Of a stretch of DNA of 38,955 nucleotides, positions 1-8,500 are shown one piece after another. Within the stretch, counting starts at the first letter, position 1. The number at the start of each line of letters is the position of its first letter. Under the pieces are notes generated by a model. It had not been told where the DNA came from, searched no databases, and was given only the letters and a program-made list of their open reading frames with translations. This DNA comes from a virus, in the IMG/VR virus record IMGVR_UViG_3300044814_000035, positions 1 through 38,955 of that record; one strand, written 5' to 3'. A program made the translations under genes and the position numbers.

Positions 1-201
1 GTATCCGACGAGCGCGGCGCCCATCGATCCGAGCATCACGATAAAGAGCATTTTCTTTTCGCTGTCGACGCTGAACCATTTCTTGATACCGAGCATGATC
101 GGCGAAGTTATGATCGCCTGGACAACGGTAGGCAATATAATAGCCCAGGCCGCCGGGGAGATCGAGTTTAATGTATGTAGTATGTGATTGAAATCAGGCA
201 T
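1..201 (-). CDS. Holin-like membrane protein, N-terminal part (cut by window edge)
   Basis: The reading frame opens at ATG (base 201, read leftward) and runs without a stop to base 1, giving 67 residues. A first hydrophobic stretch (about residues 13-38, SPAAWAIILPTVVQAIITSP) is followed by a short charged linker (KKWFSVDSEKK) and a second hydrophobic segment (MLFIVMLGSMGAALVGY). The start lies one base after the stop of the LysM gene, so it is the last gene of the leftward structural operon. Small two-segment membrane proteins in this place are commonly holins, but this one is not recognised by sequence. The partial frame at the right edge (38780-38955) looks like its missing C-terminus. Confidence 0.7.
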   Translation of the reverse strand, partial: MPDFNHILHTLNSISPAAWAIILPTVVQAIITSPIMLGIKKWFSVDSEKKMLFIVMLGSMGAALVGY

Positions 202-202
202 A

Positions 203-1426
203 TTACCCCTTATTATTGTTAGTTTTTATTTTATGCGTGGCGCTTCTTTTAGCGAGCGGAACCCAGATAAATCGTTCTGACCAAGTCAGTGATCGACCTT
301 CGGCCTTACGCGTTGTGGCGTCTGATTTGTCATTATACAAGTCTTTGTCGGCTTGTAATAGCGCCATATCCACGCCGAACCAGTTGCCGGTCTCGCAAGC
401 CTTCAGCGGCCGCCCCATGAGGATACCATCATACTCGAACGTCTGAGCGATCGTCACTTCTTGATTGTGGTATAGCCGGCGATCCGGGCGCCGGGTGTCG
501 ATGTCATGGATCACGACGTACCGGCCGCGCTTATCCATGCCGTCTTCGCGGCCTTCGAGGATCTCGGCAGTACAGGGGATCGGGTACTCGAGGATCTGGC
601 GCGATAGCTTGAAGTAGTCCTTGCCGTCCCGGATGATCTCCGCCAGGCGTTTCTCGATAAAGGCTTGATCGAAGCCGTCCAGGTATGCCGGCGTTGCGGC
701 CGCTTTCTCGGCGACCTTCTTAGCGATCACCTTCGCTTTTTGCTCCTTCAGCTTTTGCTCGGCGAGTGGCGCCGGCTTGCGTTTCGGTACTGGATCGATA
801 TGACCTTCAGCGAGATCGCTCCAGATATAGCCGACCATCCACTTGATCCGCCCTGTTGTAGAATAGTCACCAAGCGCCAGGGAGTCCAGATAATAGCCGG
901 CTTCGATCTCCTCATCGTTCTCATCGAGGATCGGGATCTTGACCGTAGCGACGATCGTGAGGTTGGTATTCTGAGGGAAGAAGCCGGAGCCTTTAGCGTC
1001 CGCCCACTTCTTCATATTGCCGAACGTCCACTTTTTAGCGCCGCCGGGCGTCTGGACGTGCATCGGTAGCGCTTCAGGCAACACTTCGACGACGACCTCG
1101 CGCTTCGAGGTATCCCGACCGGCCACCGGGTAATAGATAGGAATACCGGGCTCGAGTTCTTGCTGGGCTTCGATCTCGTTGTACTCCATCAGCCGCTCGC
1201 GCGTGACGTGCATATCCTGGGCTAGATCGAAGAGACTGTCGCCTTTTTGCCAGATATGAGAGTCGCCGGCCTTGTAAGTGTTAGCCTTGAACGACGTGCC
1301 GGGAAGAGCCGGATCTTCCTCTTCCTCGGAGAATATATCGGGTATCAGCGCGATCTCCTCGCGCTGGTGAGCTTGCCAGGCTGGAGATCCGACCGGCCAC
1401 TCTTCGTGATTTTCGTCGTCCATCAT
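203..1426 (-). CDS. LysM-domain virion or wall-binding protein
   Basis: This encodes 407 residues. After an acidic N-terminus, residues about 50-100 form a LysM-like module (WQKGDSLFDLAQDMHVTRER, then a YNEI turn and an IPIYYP end), the fold that binds N-acetylglucosamine chains of peptidoglycan. The middle is a beta-rich region of unknown family, then comes a Lys/Ala-rich helix near residues 225-250 and an unassigned C-terminal domain. It has no signal peptide or membrane segment. It follows the fibre gene closely and precedes the membrane protein, at the end of the structural operon. A role in adsorption, or in holding the particle at the wall during DNA entry, is inferred. No catalytic residues for wall hydrolysis were recognised. 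Confidence 0.7.
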   Translation of the reverse strand: MMDDENHEEWPVGSPAWQAHQREEIALIPDIFSEEEEDPALPGTSFKANTYKAGDSHIWQKGDSLFDLAQDMHVTRERLMEYNEIEAQQELEPGIPIYYPVAGRDTSKREVVVEVLPEALPMHVQTPGGAKKWTFGNMKKWADAKGSGFFPQNTNLTIVATVKIPILDENDEEIEAGYYLDSLALGDYSTTGRIKWMVGYIWSDLAEGHIDPVPKRKPAPLAEQKLKEQKAKVIAKKVAEKAAATPAYLDGFDQAFIEKRLAEIIRDGKDYFKLSRQILEYPIPCTAEILEGREDGMDKRGRYVVIHDIDTRRPDRRLYHNQEVTIAQTFEYDGILMGRPLKACETGNWFGVDMALLQADKDLYNDKSDATTRKAEGRSLTWSERFIWVPLAKRSATHKIKTNNNKG

Positions 1427-1438
1427 AGGCTCCTTTTA

Positions 1439-2839
1439 TTAGTCGATCTCCACCATCATCACAATCGGCGCCTCTAGGTTAGCAGTACCGGCACCAGGCG
1501 CGGACAGGAAGCCTTGATAGGTCGGGTTAGTCGTGAGAGGGCTGTCGTAGCCGGTGGTATTGGCCGGGATGGTAACACCGCCAGAGTTCGTAAATGTACC
1601 GGGTCCGATCTGGACGGAGTCGGTGTTGTTGTTCATGTTGACGCCGGAGTATTGGCTGGCGGTGGTGTTGTAGTGGTCGCGTGCGTTGAGCGTACCTTTA
1701 ACGCGGCGGAAGGCGATCGGCAAGACAACAGGGCAGAGCGTACCAGGGATGGCGATGCTACCTGTACCGGCGACAGCGGTAGCGGCACCGATACGATAAC
1801 CGAGCAAGCGAGGCAACGGACTCCGGTTGCCGATCAGGTTGCCGATCGAGTCGTTGACGGTTAGCGTACAGGTCGCGACGACCGGGGCATCAGCGCGGAG
1901 CTGGCCGTTATTGACCTTGTTTATAGTGGCGATGTTGGCGGCGGCGGTGACGATGATACCGTTGCGGAGCGTATCGAAGAACGTGCCAGAAGAAGCCAGG
2001 GCAGGTGACGCGGCGTTGTTCGCTACCACCGTATACGTTACGTTAGCGGTGCCGTCACCGTTATCCTTGAAGTCGATGTAGGTATCCGAGCTGAGGGTAA
2101 ACGATCGGCTGACAACGGCGGCGACGCTGAGACGCTTACCACCGATCCAGACAAAGCCGGCGCTCATTGATGCTACCAGTGTCGAGCCGACAGCGTTGGC
2201 AGTCCAGACACAGCCGGACTCGATAAAGTTCCAGGTCGCGGCGTACTTCTGAGGTACGGCACCGCCTACCTTGACGACGCCGGTACCCTTACCGTCGATT
2301 TTGAGGTCGACGTTCGTGTCGGCACCGACGGCCGCGATTGCCGGAGCGGCGCCGGCGATTGCGTTGCTGACCTGGGGATAGTTGACGGCGCTGGCGACTT
2401 GGTTACGGCCGAGCCAGGGGTTGCTATTGTCATCGGTGAGCGTCTGGTGATTGCCCTTACCGTTGTGATCCTGGCGGATCGCGTCGATCAGGTCGTTCTC
2501 ACGCGTGCCGGCTACCGGGATATAGACGCGAGTCAGTGAGCCGGCGACGTAGTTCTGAGGCGTACCGTAGCGGAGCAGGAGGCTACCGATCGTCGTGGAT
2601 CCGGTAACGATACCGAAGAACTCGCCATAAGTGCCAGGTGTTCGAGTAGCGACACCATTGACCACAGTGACGGCGTCCATCGCGAAGATGGTCGGCGTGT
2701 CAGTCGGCCAGTTGGTAGTCGCACCGACGTTGATCGCGGTCGTGACGCCAGTCGTGTATCCTGGCGCGGCGAGAGTTGTCGCGGTACCGGGAAGCCCGAC
2801 TTTTAGTAATTTGTCTGTTGTTGCTGGTGTTAATGGCAT
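1439..2839 (-). CDS. Tail fibre or receptor-binding protein
   Basis: This 466-residue protein is rich in Thr, Ala, Val, Gly and Asn with few charged residues, typical of beta-structured phage fibres. The N-terminal half (about residues 1-110) is a low-complexity beta region, perhaps the virion attachment part. Around residues 113-130 a segment with ENDLIDAIRQDHNGKGNH resembles the linker found in many tail fibres just before the shaft. The C-terminus (MNNNTDSVQIGPGTFTNSGG and after) looks like a beta-sandwich tip. It sits directly after the nozzle-like gene with a good AAGGAG site. Receptor binding is inferred from position and composition, not from a known family. Confidence 0.7.
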   Translation of the reverse strand: MPLTPATTDKLLKVGLPGTATTLAAPGYTTGVTTAINVGATTNWPTDTPTIFAMDAVTVVNGVATRTPGTYGEFFGIVTGSTTIGSLLLRYGTPQNYVAGSLTRVYIPVAGTRENDLIDAIRQDHNGKGNHQTLTDDNSNPWLGRNQVASAVNYPQVSNAIAGAAPAIAAVGADTNVDLKIDGKGTGVVKVGGAVPQKYAATWNFIESGCVWTANAVGSTLVASMSAGFVWIGGKRLSVAAVVSRSFTLSSDTYIDFKDNGDGTANVTYTVVANNAASPALASSGTFFDTLRNGIIVTAAANIATINKVNNGQLRADAPVVATCTLTVNDSIGNLIGNRSPLPRLLGYRIGAATAVAGTGSIAIPGTLCPVVLPIAFRRVKGTLNARDHYNTTASQYSGVNMNNNTDSVQIGPGTFTNSGGVTIPANTTGYDSPLTTNPTYQGFLSAPGAGTANLEAPIVMMVEID

Positions 2840-2855
2840 CGAGTTATCTCCTTGC

Positions 2856-4832
2856 TTAGCCGTTATAAATTAAATCTGGGTGGCCTATGCCTCGAGTGTT
2901 TACGGTACTCAAGAAATAGTCACAGTTCGCGTCTTCGGTGATGATCTCCCAGTCGAGCTGATTGATCAGTCCCTTCGGCCGTACCTTCAGGATCGCCATC
3001 GGTTTACCGAAGTTAGAGATCGCTCCCGGGTCGTCGCCATACTTGTAATTACCCGAATAGTCCCACTGGCCGATCCCAGTGAACGACGTCTCGGTCAAGA
3101 AGGTGTCGGTTACGGCCGAGGTGCTGATGCCCTTCCTGGACAGGCCGTAGGCGTTCATAACGATCCTACCTCGGGGACTGAGGAGCTTAGCGTATTGCTT
3201 GCGGATAGTGGCGAGAGTGATGCCGTCGACGTCCCAGACGAGGGAGCTAAAGGCCAGGCGAGTACGGAACGGAGTGCCGTCGTCAGTCGTAGGCGTGGAT
3301 CCGGCGCGAGTAAGCTCGAGGATGATGTTGTTGATCAGGACACAGAAATGCGTATAGCCGCTGTTGTCTTCGTACAGCCACATATCCTTAATCGCCAGCG
3401 GCCAGCGGAGTACCCAGAGCCCCTTCCTGGACAGATCGAGGTACCAGAGCTCGTTATTCTCGGTTGAGCCGCCAGTTGGGAAGGCGAAGAAGAGCTGATC
3501 CTTGAGCTCGAGGCCACAGGCTTTATACAGATATTGAAGGTTGAGCGTGTCGACGTCCGGCTGAATATCCTGACTGGTGGTATTGGTGGTGAGGATGTTG
3601 ACGACGTTCTGAGACGTGCCGGTGGTTTTGATCTCCTGGCCGGTCGGATACCAGATATTATCGTGAGCGACGATCGTAGCGCGTGGAGCATAGGTACCGC
3701 TCTGGCCGTTCGCCTCGAAGACGTTCGGATAGGTGAGCGACTGGTTGCCGATCGTCAGCGTATCGAAGGTGACGTGGTTCAGTTTGCCCTTACCGGCCGC
3801 GCCCCGGCTGGAGACGGTGATTACTGGATCGCCCTTACCAGTACGGAAGCCGGTGACGAAGTTGAGCGTCGTGTCGCCGTTGACGTCGATGCCGACGGAT
3901 CCGCCGCCGTTGAAAGGCGAGAAGTCGCCGGTGCCGGGAGCTGAGTAAAAGAGGTTATTGGCGTTGTCGATGCCGTAGATGGTGGAGTTCTTGGTGTCGT
4001 TGTACATCCAGTTAAAGATCGCGCCTTGCGTCGAGTTGCCCTCTGGTGCCAGGTTGAAGGGGTTGACCGCGATAGAGCCGTCATCGGTGAAGCTGGTACC
4101 GGCGATCGTGATCAGCTCGTTCGTCTGAGTTGTGACGTCGCCGACATATACGGTGTAGCTTGTGGCGCCGGCCACAGCGCCCCAGGAAACGGTCGTCGAG
4201 TCCGTACCGACAAGCCAGGCGTCGCGGATCTTGCCGACCTGGACAGAGCCGACGATCGAAGCAATAGACTCGCCGTTGCCGTTATTGGCGCTGATCCGGT
4301 AGTAATAGGTATAAGTTGTCCCGACGAGCCCGGTCTTCGTGACGCCTGATATAACAGGGGTAGCGAGTGAGGTATAGGTGACGATTGTCATGGTCGCCAG
4401 GTCGATATAGCTCAGGTTGTCGGTGCCGTTGTAGACGTAAGCGCGGCCGGATGATTGGCAGAAGCCAGCCCAGTTTGCCGTCACGGAGTAGTTGCCGCCG
4501 ATCAGGTTCATCGTGCCGCCGTCAGTTTGCCAGTAGACCTTACCGACACCGCCGACGTTTTGCATAAAGAACATACCGCGTACACCGCTCCAGCGATAGT
4601 TACCTCGGCCGATAATTGGGTTCGCGGCTTGAGTTCGGTAGCGTACTAGGGGTGGCCTCGGGCGCGGCGTGTTGTCGAGCTCGATGCACATATTGGTCAT
4701 ATCAGACAGGGAAGTCGGGCGGCGCCGGGCGTTCGGGATCGTCGACACATAACCGTCCGGGAACTTGTTCTGGTGGACGTTGATCTCGGTTCGAGGGCGC
4801 TTCGGGCGCGTACCGGATGGCTTATACGGCAT
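2856..4832 (-). CDS. Tail nozzle-like protein (podovirus tail tubular B type)
   Basis: The protein has 658 residues. The N-terminus carries a conserved-looking start (basic arm, then ELDNTPRPRPPLVRY) followed by repeated aromatic beta-blades such as VYWQTDGG and AYVYNGTDNLSYID, suggesting a propeller. Residues about 155-260 resemble a fibronectin type III domain (TYTYYYRISANNGNGES, then SWGAVAGATSYTVYVGD). More beta-blades follow (NELWYLDLSRKGLWVLRWPL). Size, order (adaptor, then this protein, then fibre) and beta-propeller look match the short-tail nozzle of T7/P22-like phages. Assignment to that role is inferred, since sequence identity to gp12 of T7 is not evident by eye. Confidence 0.65.
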   Translation of the reverse strand: MPYKPSGTRPKRPRTEINVHQNKFPDGYVSTIPNARRRPTSLSDMTNMCIELDNTPRPRPPLVRYRTQAANPIIGRGNYRWSGVRGMFFMQNVGGVGKVYWQTDGGTMNLIGGNYSVTANWAGFCQSSGRAYVYNGTDNLSYIDLATMTIVTYTSLATPVISGVTKTGLVGTTYTYYYRISANNGNGESIASIVGSVQVGKIRDAWLVGTDSTTVSWGAVAGATSYTVYVGDVTTQTNELITIAGTSFTDDGSIAVNPFNLAPEGNSTQGAIFNWMYNDTKNSTIYGIDNANNLFYSAPGTGDFSPFNGGGSVGIDVNGDTTLNFVTGFRTGKGDPVITVSSRGAAGKGKLNHVTFDTLTIGNQSLTYPNVFEANGQSGTYAPRATIVAHDNIWYPTGQEIKTTGTSQNVVNILTTNTTSQDIQPDVDTLNLQYLYKACGLELKDQLFFAFPTGGSTENNELWYLDLSRKGLWVLRWPLAIKDMWLYEDNSGYTHFCVLINNIILELTRAGSTPTTDDGTPFRTRLAFSSLVWDVDGITLATIRKQYAKLLSPRGRIVMNAYGLSRKGISTSAVTDTFLTETSFTGIGQWDYSGNYKYGDDPGAISNFGKPMAILKVRPKGLINQLDWEIITEDANCDYFLSTVNTRGIGHPDLIYNG

Positions 4833-4834
4833 GG

Positions 4835-5518
4835 TTAGAAGCCTCGGATCCTGGGTACGTTATAGGCACTCTGGCGAGGTTGGCCGCGAGATCCGCGCCG
4901 GTTTGTTCGTGCCATGTTGCGATAAAGTACGTTAGCCTGTCCCTGGATATCTGGGAACTTATCCTGATATTCGATGTCGTTTTCGGCGACACTGGCGGCG
5001 ACGGCCATAGCGAGCCAGTGGGGATCGTCGACCGGGATGAAGGCACCAACGAGCGTGGCGTCGATATCAGCCGGCTCATAAAAGCCGGGGAGGTACAGCG
5101 TGCCGCCGATATCAAGATCGCCGGTGACGATTGACTGGCTCCAGTAGAGCTTCATCGGGTTCTGGCCGGCTACATAGAGCTGTTTGGTCGTGTAGTCGCG
5201 CTCTGATGGCTTGACGACCGGGATATCGTTATAAGAGCCGTCAGTGTGCTTCACATAGGCATGATCGGCGGCGGCCAGGAAGTTCGCCGGTAAGCTGAAG
5301 CTGAGCGTGTCGACGTTGCCGGCGGCGACAACACCGAGACTCTGAGCTTTCACGAAGGAAGACGCCCAGGACTGCTTTACATCGCGGTACATCTCGGCCT
5401 TCTTTTTGTTTGCCACGACGACCCAGTACACCCAGTCGTCATCACCCAGGACGGGCGCCGTATCATCGGTGCCCTTTAGGTTGTAATTTACCTCTGTTAT
5501 GAAGTTTTGTAGCGTCAT
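4835..5518 (-). CDS. Head-tail adaptor (podovirus tail tubular A type)
   Basis: This encodes 227 residues. The N-terminal part is helical with aromatic residues (VYWVVVANKKKAEMYRDVKQ). A middle beta-rich part (LYVAGQNPMKLYWSQSIVTG) and a C-terminal helix (HWLAMAVAASVAENDIEYQD) then end in a basic tail. This helix-beta-helix order and length resemble the gatekeeper/adaptor proteins that dock below the portal of short-tailed phages. The gene lies between the large internal protein and the nozzle-like gene, its stop two bases from the next start. The function is assigned from fold pattern plus gene order. Confidence 0.65.
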   Translation of the reverse strand: MTLQNFITEVNYNLKGTDDTAPVLGDDDWVYWVVVANKKKAEMYRDVKQSWASSFVKAQSLGVVAAGNVDTLSFSLPANFLAAADHAYVKHTDGSYNDIPVVKPSERDYTTKQLYVAGQNPMKLYWSQSIVTGDLDIGGTLYLPGFYEPADIDATLVGAFIPVDDPHWLAMAVAASVAENDIEYQDKFPDIQGQANVLYRNMARTNRRGSRGQPRQSAYNVPRIRGF

Positions 5519-5587
5519 CGCCGATCTCCTTTTATGGACAGGTCGGCGACGCGATTTCTGTAGTTCTTATGGTTAATATAGCACATC

Positions 5588-8500
5588 TTAGACCCTCGCC
5601 GCATCCAGTAATGATCGGAGTGATTTCTCGTATGAGCTCGGGTTGAAGAGTTTGTAGCTGATGCCGTTGCTGGACTTGCCACGAGACGATCCGGACTTCG
5701 GCTTCGTGAACTGGCCGCCATAGCCGTCGTACTTGGTCATATCGTCCTGGATCGACATAGCCTGTTTCTGGAGGGCGTACAGCTTGTCGGCTTCAGTTAC
5801 TGGATCATAGTGATTTGCCTCACTCTGGAGCTGATCGAGCTTCTGATTAGCGGCCGCCTTCCACGCTGAATAGTTGTCGTTCGTCTTGAAGCGGTCGAGC
5901 TGGTAGGATAGCCGGGCGCTATCCTGGGCGTTATTGTAGGTGAAGGTATCGGTGCTCTTGACGGTGCCGTCGCCGGCCTTGTAGTACGTTTTACCGCCGA
6001 TCTCTTTGGTCTTGTCGCTGGACTTCTTGAAAGCGGCGACAGCGGCCGTGTCGGTGTTACCGGACTTCGGTACATAAGCATCGGGGTTGATCGTACCGCT
6101 GAGGATATCTTGCTCTTTGGCGCTGGCCTGGGACTGATTGCCCTTGTAGCTTGGATCGTACTCGCCGAGGTTATTCTTCGAGCTGAAGTCGCGAGCGGTG
6201 GCGCTGGTGATATTGCTCTTGAGCTGAGACAGCATCGTCGCCTGATCGTTCGGCTTGGCGTTCTTGTAGGCGTCGGAGCTGGTGAGTTGTTTCGTCAGTG
6301 TATCGGTGTTGGACTTGAGCGCGGTCTGGTAGGCCTCGGACTGCTTATCGTTCAGAGTGACGTTGACGCCGTTCAAGTTCTGAGTGTTGTCGGGGTTCGG
6401 CTTGGCCTTGAAGCCGATCACATTAGCGACAGCGGCGGCCGGCGCTTGCTTGCCGGTGACGGTGTTAGTGGCCTGGCCGAACGGTATCGGGAGAACAGTC
6501 TGGGCGACATTGAGTCCGGCTTGTGGCGCGGAGATCTTCGAGCCGCCGTTCTTCTTGGTGTTCGTGCCATACAGCGGTTGGTCGTAGTAGTTCTTATTAC
6601 TGAGGAGCTGGATCGCTTCGGAAGGCAAGGCGGCCGAGCGGTTCTGGACATAGCTCAGGAGGCCGGAAGCGTTCCAGGCCTTGCCGGTCTTATTGGTAGG
6701 CTTGACCGCGTCGACGACTTCGGAGATGTGAGTTTTTGGTAGGCCGACTTTATAGCCGCCCATCTCGAAGCTCGGATCGATAAGGTTGCCAGCGGCGTCA
6801 GTTGCGACTTGCTTAGCGCTTTTACCCTTGTAATCGCCTCCAGCGGCGGCGCCAGCACTCGCCAGGACTCCGAAGAGGAGCGCTTTACCGAGTACAGCTT
6901 GCCGGGCTGTAGTAGCGGCGGCGGAGCCGTCCTTGAGGTTGGCGGCCTTGAATAGAGTGGCGAACTTGCCCTCGGTGAAGTCGGTAGCCAGGAGGCCGCG
7001 CTGTAGCCAGCGGAAGTTAGCCGGCTTGATGCCCTGGACTTCGCGATTGATACCGCCGAAGAGGTTATTGATCGAGTCGGCCTGTTGGCGGATCTTAGCC
7101 AGATCAGCCGGGACGGTAGGATCGAGGCCTTGAGTTTTTTGCTCGAAGATCTTGAGCTTAGCATAAGGGATCTCGCGCTGGAAGGTGGCGTCGTGCATCG
7201 CCTGGATGCCGGTGTACTTGGCCGCTTTCTCGCCGGCACCGCCCAGAGCGTTCGGATCAGTCTTATCCAGGCCTTTAATGTTGGCATCGGCGAGGATATC
7301 CTTCGAGCGGATCGTCAGGCCGCCGAGGTGAGCCTTGTCGAGTACGCCATCATCAGCCATACGCGAGAGCTCGTGGTGCATAGCGTCGTCGCTAAAGAAG
7401 ACCTTAGCCAGTCGACCAGTCGCGGCAGGATCAGTAAATAACTTGCCGGACGCGATCTGTTGACCGACGAAGTTGCCGCTCTCGGTGAAGGCGTGGAAGA
7501 GGCCACCGGATAGCTTGACGTACTTGAGACCTCGGTTGACCTTATCGTAAGTGTCGAGGATCTTGCTGTCGTTCGGTTGCCAGGTACGGCTATTGATCTC
7601 CCGGGCGATATCTTTCGGAGCGCTGAGGTCGTTACCGAAGGGATGCTGGATCTGGACGTACTTGCCGTCATTACCGGAGCGTGGGATCTCACCGTTGGCG
7701 ATCTTGCCGGGGAAGGCCTCATTGAGACCCTTCTCATAGGCGAGTTTGGCGTGGTTGAAGCTGGAGCCCATGATATCGCGCTCGAGGGCATCACCGACGT
7801 CCTTAGCCTGTGACTCGATCGTTCGAGCTTTGGTATAGCCGGGCGTCTTATTGGCGCCGCCGCCGTGAAGTTGCTCGTCGCCGGTCGGTACAATATCGCC
7901 CTCTTCGGCGACTTTATCGAAGAAGTGGCGGATATAGTTCGTGCGGTAGCCGACATCGAGGCCGAGCTTGGTGTCATACGCGTGCCGGGTATCGAAGTAA
8001 TTACGGAGCGACTCCTGGGCTTGCTTGAAGGCGGCAGGATCCTCGGCAGTTTTGGCGACCTTCGTGACGGTGTTTTGCTCGATATCCTTGAGGAGCATCT
8101 GATCGTGAGCTGATAGCGATCGGTAGTCCTGGAGCGCGTGGGATCCGAGCTCTTGCTCTTTGGACTGGACGAAGCGGCTATTGAGCGTCGCTTGCTTATA
8201 ATCACCCTCGCCGACGGTAGGCAAGTCTTGAGGGGCGTTCTTAGCACCTTCAGCGAGCAAGGGGTTCTTACCGAGGCCGGTCTCGATGTTGGCTTCTTTG
8301 GCGACGCGGCTGACATCTTTGACGGCCTTCTGGAGTGTCGTGCCGGTATCTTTCATGTATTGCTCGAGGATAGTGTCGTTCGATGTACCCTTGTTAAGAC
8401 TGTTGAGAACGGTGCGCTCAGCGTCAGGGTTGCGGACTTCGGCCTTTGGATCGATAGTCGGGATCTTCTTCGTGGTAAGTGAGGCGCGGCCTTCGGGGGT

